From Mycobacterium xenopi (GTDB lineage Bacteria > Actinomycetota > Actinomycetes > Mycobacteriales > Mycobacteriaceae): 64,000 nucleotides of DNA. The position numbers were made by a program, and so were the translations under genes. This document shows positions 15,909-25,408 of this stretch, piece by piece (position 1 is the first letter of the stretch; each line of letters starts with the position of its first letter). A model generated the notes under the pieces. That model did no database searches. It was not told the origin of the DNA and worked only from the letters and a program-made list of their open reading frames with translations. Where the stretch lies: NCBI RefSeq assembly GCF_009936235.1, contig NZ_AP022314.1, positions 3,100,001 to 3,164,000 on the forward strand. Direction: 5' to 3'.

Positions 15909-17627
15909 GTGACGGCCGAAGTGTCTCCACCGGTACAACTTGAAGCCCGCCGACCCTTTCCGGCCCGGTTGGGTCCGAAGGGCAGCCTGGTCTACAAGCT
16001 GGTGAGTACGACCGATCACAAGATGATCGGGATCATGTATGTCGTCACCTGCTTCGCCTTCTTCTTTATCGGCGGCATATTGGCGCTTTTGATGCGCGCC
16101 GAACTGGCCGCGCCCGGGCTGCAGTTCCTGTCGAACGAACAGTACAACCAGCTGTTCACCATGCACGGCACGATCATGCTGCTGTTCTACGCCACCCCGA
16201 TCGTGTTCGGCTTCGCCAACCTGGTATTGCCTCTTCAGATCGGTGCACCCGACGTCGCCTTCCCACGGCTCAACGCCTTCTCCTATTGGCTGTTTCTGTT
16301 CGGTTCCTTGATCGCGATCGCCGGGTTCATCACCCCCGGCGGCGCCGCCGACTTCGGTTGGACCGCCTACACACCGCTCAGCGACGCCATTCACTCCCCT
16401 ACCGCCGGAGCCGATCTGTGGATTATGGGCCTCATCGTTGCCGGTCTGGGCACCATCCTGGGTGCGGTGAACATGATCACCACCGTGGTGTGTATGCGTG
16501 CCCCGGGCATGACGATGTTCCGCATGCCGATCTTCACCTGGAACATCCTGGTGACGTCGATCATGGTGTTGATCGTGTTTCCGCTGCTGACTGCGGCGCT
16601 GTTCGGTCTGGCCGCCGACCGGCACCTGGGCGCCCACATCTACGACGCCGCTAACGGCGGTGCGATCCTTTGGCAGCACCTGTTCTGGTATTTCGGCCAC
16701 CCCGAGGTCTACATCGTCGCGCTACCGTTCTTCGGCATCATCACCGAGGTCATCCCGGTGTTCTCCCGCAAACCGATCTTCGGCTACACCACGCTGGTCT
16801 ATGCGACGTTGGCTATTGCTGCTTTGTCTACCGCGGTGTGGGCGCACCACATGTTCGCCACCGGAGCCGTTCTGTTGCCGTTCTTTTCGTTCATGAGCTA
16901 TCTGATCGCGGTGCCCACTGGGATCAAGTTCTTCAACTGGGTCGGCACCATGTGGAAGGGGCAATTGACATTCGAAACACCGATGCTGTGGGCGTTCGGT
17001 TTCCTCGTCACCTTCTTGCTCGGTGGCCTCTCCGGTGTGCTGCTGGCCAGCCCGCCGCTGGACTTCCACGTCACCGACACCTATTTCGTGGTCGCGCACT
17101 TCCACTACGTGTTGTTTGGCACCATCGTGTTCTCCACGTTCGCCGGGGTGTATTTCTGGTTTCCGAAGATGACCGGCCGGCTGCTCGACGAGCGGCTGGG
17201 CAAGCTGCACTTCTGGTTGACGCTGATCGGGTTTCACACCACGTTTTTGGTGCAGCACTGGCTGGGCGATCAGGGCATGCCCCGCCGCTACGCCGACTAC
17301 CTGCCCAGCGACGGTTTCCAGCCGCTCAACGTCGTCTCCACGATCGGGGCGTTCATCCTCGGCGTGTCGATGCTGCCGTTCGTGTGGAACGTGTTCCGCA
17401 GCTGGCGCTACGGCGAACCGGTCACGGTCGACGACCCGTGGGGCTACGGCAACTCGCTGGAGTGGGCCACCACCTGCCCGCCGCCACGACACAACTTCTA
17501 CGAACTGCCCCGCATCCGGTCGGAGCGTCCGGCCTTCGAACTGCATTACCCGCACATGGTGGAGCGACTGCGCGCCGAGGCGCACATCGGCCGCCACGGG
17601 TCCCAACCGGTTTCGATATCGCCATGA
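15909..17627 (+). CDS. ctaD: Cytochrome c oxidase subunit I (aa3-type)
   Basis: A 572-residue haem-copper oxidase catalytic subunit with 12 membrane helices. Ligands are all present: H86 and H399 for haem a, H397 for haem a3, and CuB ligands H264, H313, H314, with Y268 of HPEVY for the His-Tyr crosslink. The GTG start follows GAGAGGA. In M. tuberculosis ctaD lies elsewhere in the genome without these neighbours, so this may be a second copy under the control of the local regulator. Subunits II and III are not in this window. Confidence 0.95.
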   Translation: MTAEVSPPVQLEARRPFPARLGPKGSLVYKLVSTTDHKMIGIMYVVTCFAFFFIGGILALLMRAELAAPGLQFLSNEQYNQLFTMHGTIMLLFYATPIVFGFANLVLPLQIGAPDVAFPRLNAFSYWLFLFGSLIAIAGFITPGGAADFGWTAYTPLSDAIHSPTAGADLWIMGLIVAGLGTILGAVNMITTVVCMRAPGMTMFRMPIFTWNILVTSIMVLIVFPLLTAALFGLAADRHLGAHIYDAANGGAILWQHLFWYFGHPEVYIVALPFFGIITEVIPVFSRKPIFGYTTLVYATLAIAALSTAVWAHHMFATGAVLLPFFSFMSYLIAVPTGIKFFNWVGTMWKGQLTFETPMLWAFGFLVTFLLGGLSGVLLASPPLDFHVTDTYFVVAHFHYVLFGTIVFSTFAGVYFWFPKMTGRLLDERLGKLHFWLTLIGFHTTFLVQHWLGDQGMPRRYADYLPSDGFQPLNVVSTIGAFILGVSMLPFVWNVFRSWRYGEPVTVDDPWGYGNSLEWATTCPPPRHNFYELPRIRSERPAFELHYPHMVERLRAEAHIGRHGSQPVSISP

Positions 17628-17799
17628 CCACAGCCAAGCCGCCTAGACAGGCGCGACAGCAGTAATTGAAAGATGTGTTGGGCATCGAAAGGGGACGCAT
17701 GTGAACGGCCAGGGGAGCAAAAGTAGCGACGGTGTGCAGCGGGTCAACTGGCCGGCAACCCTTGCCGCCCCAACAGCCCCGGTGCCGCCAGTGTGCGGC

Positions 17800-19040
17800 G
17801 CCCAGTCTCGGGTGATCGATGCACACGGTCAGCACGTCGCGATTGACCGACACCACCCGCCCGCTGATCTTGCCATCATCGAAGTGGACCGCGTCGCCTA
17901 CATGTCCATGGTCGAACACCTCAGGCAACGTGCAACCGATGCGCGGAACAGAGTGGCCATTGGTGACGGAGGCAGGTGAGCAATCGCACGTCAACTCCAG
18001 AACATCTGCGCAGTGCAGGACCAAACTTAGCTCCGTCTCGGGGAGCTCACCAACTTCGACCGAAGCTCCACCAGCTGAGCCTGTAGTACAGTTCCGACGC
18101 CCAGGTAAGGTGTCTGTCGCGCACTTACCACGAAACCGACTGCGCCGTTTGCGGTTTCGTTTTTGTCCTCTAGCACAAGGCGACGTGTTGACCCACGGAT
18201 GTCCCGCAAACACAACACATCACCCACCCGGCGGCGGTTCAACCAACGCGGCGGCACCGTGAGCGACACCATGCCGGGTTCCGGCGGGGTCGACCGGTTC
18301 ATCGGCCGATGTCAGCCACGCCCGCGCCGGGGTGACGACCTCACCAAGTGCGTTTCGGTACGGGTGCAGTTTGACGACTCGTGGTCCGGGTGCCAGGGGG
18401 CCGGTCCGCAGCTTGGGCCCGGCCAGATCCATTGCCACCAAACAAGTGGTTCCCACGGATGCGGCCGCCTGGCGTACATGCCGTGCCATCGCACGCCACG
18501 CCGCGACATCGTCGTGAGCGCAATTGATCCGCGCGATGTTCATGCCGCACTGCACCAGGGCGCAAACCAAGTCGCGGTCTCTCGCGGCCTCTGACGGCAG
18601 CGTGACCATTATCCGCGTTACGGTGCGCGGGCCGCGGCCCTAGCAACCCACCGTGCGTTGTCGCAAGATCTCGCGATGAAAGCCCGAGCGCCGCAAGCTC
18701 GCTTTGCAGTTCACGCAGGCCGTATTGACGTCGCCCAATAGTGCACAAGGTTTCGTACGCTCGGCCGACGCTCGGGTGCAACAGCGGATAACCATCCCGC
18801 CCACGAGGATTCCGCATGTGACAACGTGGCCAAGAGGTCATCCACCTGCTTGAGCAGACGGATCAGCCGGCGGGTGGTATCGGTTTCAACCGGTGCCTGT
18901 AGGTTGCGTGGGATGCCGCTCAACTGGCCCGCTGAGTGCTCACCTAACATTTGGAGCCCCTCGTTCCGCCGCAGCACAATAGGGGGCGACACTCCGCCCA
19001 ACGACTCCTGATGCGGATCGTCAAGCTCATAAGAGCCTAC
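17800..19040 (-). pseudogene. Pyruvate-kinase-like protein gene, multiply frameshifted and truncated
   Basis: Reading leftward, several frames together give one protein related to the long mycobacterial pyruvate-kinase-like family. Segments are RRLIRLLKQVDDLLATL (about 18880), YGLRELQSELAALGLSS, then MVTLPSEAA...GMNIARINCAHD and MDLAGPKLRTGPL (18609-18350). The next frame gives VPPRWLNRRRVGDVLCLRDI, and a third gives GELPETEL...LTCDCSPAS and IGCTLPEVFDHGHVG...FDDGKISG, ending near 17800. At least three frame changes and a missing 3' part make it a pseudogene. Confidence 0.75.
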
Positions 19041-19236
19041 CCATGACCACCGCCGGTGCGGTCGAGGCATTCATCCAGCATCGGCTCTGGGAGAGCGTGA
19101 GCACGACAGAGATCTCGACTCGGCGCTCCACCGATACCACCCACTCGCAACAAAGCGGCCGGTGGCGTGCGCTGTACACTCATAACGGCCTCAAAAGGCG
19201 CGTCACCGGCATACTCTCCAACGACGGATCTCGTAG

Positions 19237-19569
19237 ATGAAGAAGTTCTCTTTAACAGCTCTGGCCCGCGAGCAGCTGGACCGCGCGGCAACCGAACATA
19301 GCGGACGTAGCGCGTCCACCGTCTTCGGCGGTCACGAACAAGTCCTGCGGCAGACTGTCATCGCCCTGCGTGAAGGACACACACTCACTGACCACGGCAA
19401 TCCGGGTGAGGCGACTTTACAGGTGCTAACCGGTCGTGTTCGCCTCACCGCCGGCGGAAGTGAGTGGATCGGCCGAACTGGAGACCTCCTGGTGATTCCT
19501 GACGTCAAGCATGGTCTCGATGCTCTCGAGGACTCGGCCATCCTGCTTACGGTGGCCAAGAAGCCATGA
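19237..19569 (+). CDS. Small single-domain cupin protein (second paralogue)
   Basis: A 110-residue cupin very similar to the one at 11134 (VFGGHEQVLRQTVIALREG, QVLTGRVRLTAGG, TGDLLVIPDVKHGLDALEDS). It stands alone beside the decayed pyruvate-kinase-like gene and is followed 18 bases later by a strong stem-loop. Its intact state among pseudogenes suggests it is still under selection. Function unknown. Confidence 0.78.
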   Translation: MKKFSLTALAREQLDRAATEHSGRSASTVFGGHEQVLRQTVIALREGHTLTDHGNPGEATLQVLTGRVRLTAGGSEWIGRTGDLLVIPDVKHGLDALEDSAILLTVAKKP

Positions 19570-19587
19570 GCAACCGAACCTGGCTAT

Positions 19588-19608
19588 CCTGAGGCTCCCC
19601 TCCTCAGG
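19588..19608 (+). terminator. Stem-loop after the cupin gene
   Basis: CCTGAGG (19588-19594) and CCTCAGG (19602-19608) form a perfect 7-bp GC-rich stem with a 7-base loop. There is no T tract, as is usual for mycobacterial hairpin terminators. Confidence 0.5.
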
Positions 19609-20324
19609 CCAAGGCAAGCGGCTCGCACGCAGCGCGCCTGGTTAACTCCACAACCGCGAGACGTCTTCGAATGAGCGCCGTGGGGTGGCCGGTGGTGTTG
19701 GTTCCATGGCGGGTGCCACCCGGAAAAAGCAAGCCCACGTATCTTTTTCAGCACGTGTCCGTGTCAGCCACAGCAGATGTTCGAGTGACCCCAATAACTC
19801 CAGGTGTCTCCACGGCACGCTGGTTGGCAGCGTCCTGGCTGGGGTGACGGCGCACCTCCTCGAATTGCTGGCGTCGCTCCACCCGCACGATCAGGTCGAT
19901 CTCGGCGGGCTGACGGCCGACGAAGGAGGTCGCGTACTCGCAGTTGAGGGCATCTGCGATAGCGGCGGGCAACGTCCAGCCCAGCACTGGCAGGCCAACC
20001 TCGGCTCGGCACCCAGCGCCGCGGCGGCCGCCTCCCGATGGTCGGGATGTCCGGTCCCCAGTCATCGATTTCGCGAAACGATTTGGCGCGCAGGGTCTAC
20101 TAGTGTTCGACTACACGGGAGTGCCGTCGCCGGCCGCATTATCCGATCCGGGCACCGCCGACGGCTACGACTCCCACCGGCTGGCGGTGGAATGATCTCA
20201 TCGAAGCAGGCTGGGCCGCACTATAATCCACGTAAACCACTCATCCTCATCCCAAGGATCGAGGCCCCAGCAGAAGCGGCGCATCACAGCGTCGGAGACC
20301 ACGTGCACCCATGCTGTTCGGAGG
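19609..20324. other. Gene-poor, probably decayed stretch
   Basis: No convincing gene is seen. A minus-strand frame (about 20065-19748) has protein-like composition with EIDLIVRVERRQQFEEVRRH, and a plus-strand frame ending at 20195 contains FGAQGLLVFDYTGVPSP. Neither has a good start or a family I recognise. They may be remnants of genes cut by the neighbouring transposon. Confidence 0.4.
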
Positions 20325-20356
20325 CTTTCAGGGTGAGCACGTGGGGGTAGCGTTCC

Positions 20357-20371
20357 GGCGCTGACGGTGAG
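20357..20371 (+). repeat. Left subterminal inverted repeat of the transposon
   Basis: GGCGCTGACGGTGAG matches the reverse complement of CTCACCGTCAACGCC at 23477-23491 in 14 of 15 positions. The two lie just outside the first and last genes of the element and are likely transposase-binding sites. Confidence 0.5.
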
Positions 20372-20442
20372 CAGCCCGTCGTTCGGTTGTGGTTGTGGTT
20401 GCTGCTTGTGGCGCCGGGGCGGCACGGTGATCAGGTCATTGG

Positions 20443-21140
20443 TTGGCGACGGCCCTCCCGTCGTCTCTTGCCGGAGTGCTACGGGAGGGCCGCCTGTTCG
20501 CGCTCGGAGGCGCAGTGGTCACCGTAGAAGCAGATCTTGATGGAGTCGAGCGCAGGTTGGCGGCCGGTGAGCTGAGCTGCCCGTCGTGCGGGGGTGTGCT
20601 GGCGGGCTGGGGATGGGCTCGGCCGCGGCAGGTGCGCGCCCGGACGGGCCGGTGCAGCTGTGCCCGCGGCGGTCGCGATGCACTGGGTGCGGGGCGACGC
20701 ATGTGTTGTTGCCGGTAACGGCGTTGCTGCGTCGCGCCGACACGGCGGCGGTGATTGTGTCGGCGCTGGTGGCGAAGGCCGCGTGCCGGGTCGGGTTTCG
20801 GCGGATCGCCGCGGATTTGGCTCGCCCTGCGGAGACGGTGCGCGGCTGGCTGCGCCACTTCGCCGAGCGTGTTGAGGCGGTGCGCTCGGTGTTCACCGTG
20901 TGGCTGCGCGCAGTCGATTCTGACCCGGTGATGCCGGATGCGGCCGGCGGGGTGTTCGCCGATGCGGTGGTGGCGATCGGCGCGCTCGCGACCGCGATCG
21001 GGCGCCGGTTCATGCTGTCCGGGGTGTCGCTGGCCGAGACCGCGGTGGCGGTGTCGGGTGGGCGGTTGTTGGCGCCGGGTTGGCCCGGTGAGTGGGTGCA
21101 ACACGAGTCGACCCTGCCGCCGCCGCCGATCACGCCGTAA
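20443..21140 (+). pseudogene. DUF6431-like zinc-ribbon/HTH transposon protein, frameshifted
   Basis: The first frame (from 20443) gives GELSCPSCGGVLAGWGWARP. Near 20640 the homologous sequence moves one base back to give QLCPRRSRCTGCGATHVLLP, HTH-like residues ADLARPAETVRGWLRHF and the end at 21140. The paired CPSC and CTGC motifs would form one zinc ribbon in the joined protein of about 230 residues. A -1 shift with no obvious slippery site suggests inactivation. An 11-bp inverted repeat (20451-20461 with 20481-20491) lies at the start of the gene. Confidence 0.65.
20451..20491. repeat. 11-bp perfect inverted repeat at the start of the transposon operon
   Basis: GGCCCTCCCGT (20451-20461) and ACGGGAGGGCC (20481-20491) are perfect inverted copies with 19 bases between them. 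The pair overlaps the first codons of the zinc-ribbon gene, so it could be an operator, an attenuator-like hairpin or a transposase site. Confidence 0.5.
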
Positions 21141-21186
21141 ATCTGTGCGCTGTCGTGTGTTTGGCAGACAGCAAAGGAGGCGGCCG

Positions 21187-22591
21187 GTGGCGGTCGGCGA
21201 TGATGAGGCGAAGGTGCGGGCCGAGCGGGCCCGGGCGATCGGGTTGTTCCGGTATCAGTTGATCCGGGAGGCCGCCGATGCGGCGCTTTCCACCAAACAG
21301 CGGGGAAAGATGGTGCGCGAGTTGGCGTCACGTGAGCACACCGACCCGTTCGGGCGGCGGGTGCGCATCAGCCGGCAGACCCTCGACCGGTGGATCCGGG
21401 ACTGGCGCGCCGGCGGGTTCGACGCGCTGGTGCCCAGCGTGCGCCGATGCACCCCGCGCACCCCGGCCGAGGTGCTGGAGTTGGCGGTGGCGCTGCGCCG
21501 GGAGAACCCGGAGCGCACCGCCGCGGCGATTCAGCGGATCTTGCGCACCCAGCTGGGCTGGGCGCCGGATGAACGCACCCTGCAGCGCAACTTTCACCGG
21601 CTCGGGCTGACCGGGGCCACCAGCGGGTCGGCGCCGGCGGTGTTCGGCCGGTTCGAGGCCGAGCACCCGAATGCCCTGTGGACGGGGGATGCGTTGCACG
21701 GCATACGAATTCAACTCCGCAAGACCTATCTGTTCGCGTTCCTCGACGATCATTCCCGGCTGCTGCCCGGCTACCGGTGGGGCTACGCCGAGGACACCGT
21801 GCGGCTGGCCGCCGCGCTGCGCCCGGCGCTGGCCTCCCGCGGCGTACCGAAAGCGATCTACGTCGACAACGGCTCGGCCTATGTGGATACGTGGTTGTTG
21901 CGGGCGTGCGCGAAACTCGCGCCTTGTTCATTCCGCACCAGGCCGACCGGAAGGACGAGGCAAAATCGAGAGATTCTTCAGAACGGTGCGCGAGCAGTTC
22001 CTGGTGGAGATCACCGGCGAACCCGACGTCGTCGGCCGCCACCACGTCGCCGACCTGGCCGAGTTGAATCGGCTTTTCGCGGCCTGGGTGGAAACCGTCT
22101 ACCACAGGCAGGTGCATTCCGAAACCGGGCAGACCCCGCTGGCGCGCTGGTCAGCCTCTGGCCCGGTCGCGCTGCCCACCTCGGAGGCGCTTACCGAGGC
22201 GTTCTTGTGGGAGGAGCACCGCCGGGTGACCAAGACCGCCACCGTGGCGCTACACGGTAATCGCTACGAGGTCGACCCGTCGCTCGTCGGACGGAAAGTG
22301 GAGCTGGTGTTCGACCCGTTCGATTTGACCCGCATCGAGGTGCGGCTGGCCGGCGCGCCGATGGGGCTGGCCATCCCGCATCACATCGGGCGCCATTCAC
22401 ACCCGAAAGCCAAACCCGAAACCCCCACCGCACCACCAAAACCCAGCGGCATCGACTACGCCCAGCTGATCCAGACCGCGCACGCCGCCGAGCTTGCCCG
22501 CGGCGTCAACTATGCCGCCCTGTCCGGCAACACCGGCCAGATCCCCGGCCAGCTCGACCTACTCACCGGCCAGGAGACCCAACCGAAATGA
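21187..22591 (+). pseudogene. DDE transposase (TniA/Mu-type integrase core), frameshifted between catalytic residues
   Basis: The GTG at 21187 follows AAAGGAGG. The first frame has an HTH region and the catalytic aspartates in WTGDALHG and YVDNGSAY. After CAKL (about 21919) the frame must change by +1 to continue as RLVHSAPGRPEGRGKIERFF, which holds the catalytic glutamate, and on to the stop at 22591. About five bases appear lost at the junction compared with an intact family member. The D-D and E halves are therefore on different frames and a functional protein is unlikely. Confidence 0.75.
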
Positions 22592-23400
22592 TGCCCAACC
22601 TGATCTCCTACTTTGGTTTCTCGCGGACACCATTCGGCCGGGATCTGGCCCCTTCCATGCTGCATCGCCACAGCGCGCACAACGAAGCCATCGCGCGCAT
22701 CGGCTGGTGCATCGCCGAACGCCGCATCGGGGTGATCACCGGCGAGGTCGGCGCTGGCAAGACCGTCGCCGTGCGCGCCGCGCTGGCCGCCCTGGACCGT
22801 AGCCGCCACACCGTCATCTATCTGCCCGACCCCACCGTCGGAGTGCGCGGCATCCACCACCGCATCGTCGCCTCACTCGGTGGACAGCCCCTCACCCACC
22901 ACGCCACCCTGGCCCCACAGGCCGCCGACGCGCTGGCCGCCGAACACGCCGAGCGGGGCCGCACGCCCATTTTGGTCGTCGAGGAGGCACACCTGCTCGG
23001 CCACGACCAATTAGAAGCGTTGCGGCTCTTGACAAATCACGAGCTCGACTCATCCAGCCCGTTCGCCTGCCTGCTCGTCGGCCAACCCACCCTGCGGCGG
23101 CGAATGAAACTCGGCGTGCTCGCCGCGCTCGACCAACGCATCGGGCTGCGCTACACAATGCAGCCCATGACCGACAAGGAAACCGGCAGCTACCTACGTC
23201 ACCACCTCGCGCTGGCCGGGCGCGACGACACGCTGTTCTCCGACGATGCGGCCGCCCTCATTCATCACACCAGCCGGGGCTACCCGCGCGCGGTCAACAA
23301 CCTTGCCCTGCAAGCCCTCGTCGCCGCCTTCGCCGCCGACAAGGCCACCGTCGATGAATCCTCCACCCGCACCGCCATCGCCGAAGTCACGGCAGACTGA
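22588..23400 (+). CDS. ExeA/TniB-like AAA ATPase, transposon accessory protein
   Basis: A 270-residue P-loop ATPase. Walker A GEVGAGKT is at 52-59 and Walker B ILVVEEAH is near 128, with a sensor-type GYPRAVNNLALQAL segment near the C-terminus. Such proteins help target DDE transposases (TniB, IstB, ExeA-like). It overlaps the transposase stop (ATGATG start at 22588) and is the only intact gene of the element. Confidence 0.83.
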   Translation: MMPNLISYFGFSRTPFGRDLAPSMLHRHSAHNEAIARIGWCIAERRIGVITGEVGAGKTVAVRAALAALDRSRHTVIYLPDPTVGVRGIHHRIVASLGGQPLTHHATLAPQAADALAAEHAERGRTPILVVEEAHLLGHDQLEALRLLTNHELDSSSPFACLLVGQPTLRRRMKLGVLAALDQRIGLRYTMQPMTDKETGSYLRHHLALAGRDDTLFSDDAAALIHHTSRGYPRAVNNLALQALVAAFAADKATVDESSTRTAIAEVTAD

Positions 23401-23429
23401 ACACCACACCGACGCCCCAAACACCACCG

Positions 23430-23458
23430 ACCCCGCCGGACAACTCCCGGCGGGGTCA
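23430..23458 (+). terminator. Strong stem-loop after the transposon ATPase
   Basis: GACCCCGCCGG (23430-23440) and CCGGCGGGGTC (23448-23458) give a perfect 11-bp stem with a 7-base loop, 30 bases after the ATPase stop. No T tract follows. Confidence 0.6.
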
Positions 23459-23621
23459 ATTCATGGCCGCACATCCTCACCGTCAACGCCGCCATCATGC
23501 TCATCCTGAGTGCCGGTCAACAACCCAAGGACCAAAACGACCTCACTGAGCCCGCGGCCCTGAACCCGACCTCACTCATGAAAGTCCGAGCCTAACTGCG
23601 ACCCACGGATGATGGCCGGCC

Positions 23622-24851
23622 TCACGAGCGGCCCTGCAGTACTGCCCGCGCTCGTGCTAAACCATCGTCGACAACACGGTCGATCACCCCGAAATATGTT
23701 GGCGACGGGTTCTTTTCGACGAAATCAGCGATAGCTCGTTGCTCACTCGAAACCTCTGCTGCGGCGAGGTTGTCAGCCATCCGACCGGGGTGAACCTCCA
23801 GACCGACGAGCAACTCGCCGCAGTGCGAGCCCGCGACGACGGTCCGGCGGGCCAGGGTGCGCAACGTGTCCCACTCCACATGCCAGGAGCCGTCGGGGCG
23901 TTCGTCGTTCGCCAATGCCGCCGCGGTGTGCAGGGTCGCGGCTAGAGGAGGTGCGGCCACGGCGGCCCGCCGGATCAACACAGACAGCACCGGATTGCAC
24001 TTGTGCGGCATCGTGGATGATCCGCCCCGGTTTGTGCCGGCGGGTTCGCGCAGTTCACCGATCTCGGGGCGGGTTAAGACAACGACATCGGAGGCGATAC
24101 GGCCCCAGGCATCGGTACAGCCAACAAGAGCGTCCGCGACGGCGGTTACCGGCGTTCTGCTGGTGTGCCACGGCATCCGGGCCGCGAGGCCCAGGGCAGT
24201 CGCCGTGGTTTGCGCCAAGCGCAGCGACATCTCCGCGGCGTTGTCGGGCCCGGCACTTAACGCTGCTAATTCCGTTGTGGCGGCTAATGTTCCGGCGGCA
24301 CCGCCAATCTGGGCCGGTGTGGTCAGCGCAGTCAGCCGGTCATAGGCGTCGACGACACCGTTCAACCACCCCGCGGCTTTTGCGCCGAATGTTGTGGGTA
24401 CCGCATGCTGGGTCAAGGTGCGCGCCACCATCGGGGTGTGCCGATGGGTGGTCGCTAGCCCCGATAGTGTCGAAATCTGTTCTTTTACAACTACTTTCAA
24501 ATGATCGATGGCATCCCTTGCACCCAGCATCAACGCGGTGTCGAGGACATCCTGACTGGTGAGGCCGCGGTGAATCCACCAACTCACCGCCGGAGCTGCC
24601 CGGCCGCGAAGCAACTCGACCAGACCGATGACCGGGTTGCCGCCGTCCTCAGCAGCCTCGGCAAGCATTTCGCAATCCTGTTGCTCGACCAGTTTCGACA
24701 GATCAACACCGGCGCACTCGGCCGGGGCGAACCCGGCGTCGGCCAACCCGTTGAGCCAAGCGGATTCGACCGCGATCATCGATCGCAGCAGCGCCGCGTC
24801 GGTCATCAAGTCGCCGGCCCGCTGGTCTCCAGGCCAGAGCAGATTGGTCAT
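23622..24851 (-). CDS. pcaB: 3-carboxy-cis,cis-muconate cycloisomerase
   Basis: A 409-residue member of the fumarase/adenylosuccinate-lyase superfamily that acts on the product of protocatechuate ring cleavage. The signature GGSSTMPHKCNP is present, along with WIHRGLTSQDVLDTALML and the histidine-containing TLTQHAVPTTFG. The ATG overlaps the pcaG stop (ATGA). The pca order H-G-B supports the assignment over other lyases of the superfamily. Confidence 0.92.
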   Translation of the reverse strand: MTNLLWPGDQRAGDLMTDAALLRSMIAVESAWLNGLADAGFAPAECAGVDLSKLVEQQDCEMLAEAAEDGGNPVIGLVELLRGRAAPAVSWWIHRGLTSQDVLDTALMLGARDAIDHLKVVVKEQISTLSGLATTHRHTPMVARTLTQHAVPTTFGAKAAGWLNGVVDAYDRLTALTTPAQIGGAAGTLAATTELAALSAGPDNAAEMSLRLAQTTATALGLAARMPWHTSRTPVTAVADALVGCTDAWGRIASDVVVLTRPEIGELREPAGTNRGGSSTMPHKCNPVLSVLIRRAAVAAPPLAATLHTAAALANDERPDGSWHVEWDTLRTLARRTVVAGSHCGELLVGLEVHPGRMADNLAAAEVSSEQRAIADFVEKNPSPTYFGVIDRVVDDGLARARAVLQGRS

Positions 24852-25408
24852 CGCCGATCACCGCCGTAGGCCAGAAATACCGTTTCGTCGACGCCCTGAA
24901 GGTGGATGTCGAAGCGATACGTGGCACCGGCCTCGCCGATGCAGATCAGGGTTTGTCGACGCGCGGCGTCGAGACCGGCTAGCAGTGGATCGGCCCCGAA
25001 GTCGCCGCCCGGCAGATATGCGCGAGTGAACAGCCGGTTCAACAGCCCGCGAGCGAACACGGTGAGCGCGAAAAAAGCCGGGCGCCCAGCGCTCGGCGAT
25101 CCGGGCGCCACGGTGGTGAAGCTGTAGCGCCCGGCCGAGTCGGTCGCCGACCTGCCCCACCCGGTGAAGGTGGACCCATCACGCCGCAGCGAGCCGGGCC
25201 GCTGGACGATGTTGCCGTCGGGGTCGGGCTGCCACAGCTCGACCAATGCGTCGGGCACTGCCTGGCCGGCGCCGTCGTAAACCGTCCCGTACAGTCGGAC
25301 CGCGCCCACGTGGGCATCGCTGACCAAACGGCTGTCGCCGTCATAGGGCAAGGCGCAGTGGAAGAACGGCCCGACCGTTTGGCCCGGGGTCTCGAGCGGG
25401 CTAGCCAT
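24848..25408 (-). CDS. pcaG: Protocatechuate 3,4-dioxygenase alpha subunit
   Basis: A 186-residue subunit beginning LETPGQTVGPFFHCALPYDG, with DALVELWQPDPDGNI and the RYSFTTVAPG strands typical of the intradiol dioxygenase fold. The alpha chain lacks the iron ligands and forms the active site with PcaH. It overlaps pcaH by 8 bases upstream and pcaB by 4 downstream. Confidence 0.93.
   Translation of the reverse strand: MASPLETPGQTVGPFFHCALPYDGDSRLVSDAHVGAVRLYGTVYDGAGQAVPDALVELWQPDPDGNIVQRPGSLRRDGSTFTGWGRSATDSAGRYSFTTVAPGSPSAGRPAFFALTVFARGLLNRLFTRAYLPGGDFGADPLLAGLDAARRQTLICIGEAGATYRFDIHLQGVDETVFLAYGGDRR

Larger units (their letters stand above)
20325..23584 (+). mobile_element. Transposon with zinc-ribbon/HTH protein, DDE transposase and ExeA/TniB-like ATPase
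   Basis: Three same-strand genes are packed with overlaps: a DUF6431-like zinc-ribbon protein, a DDE (Mu/TniA-type) transposase and an AAA ATPase. The first two are each frameshifted, so the element looks non-autonomous now. The ends are placed tentatively from imperfect inverted similarity (CTTTCAGGGTGAG at 20325 against the complement of CTCACTCATGAAAG ending 23584) and a closer inner pair. No target-site duplication was established. Confidence 0.6.

Noticed and set aside
19043..19240. Plus-strand ORF before the second cupin
   Set aside because: Composition is not protein-like and it overlaps the pyruvate-kinase-like pseudogene on the other strand.
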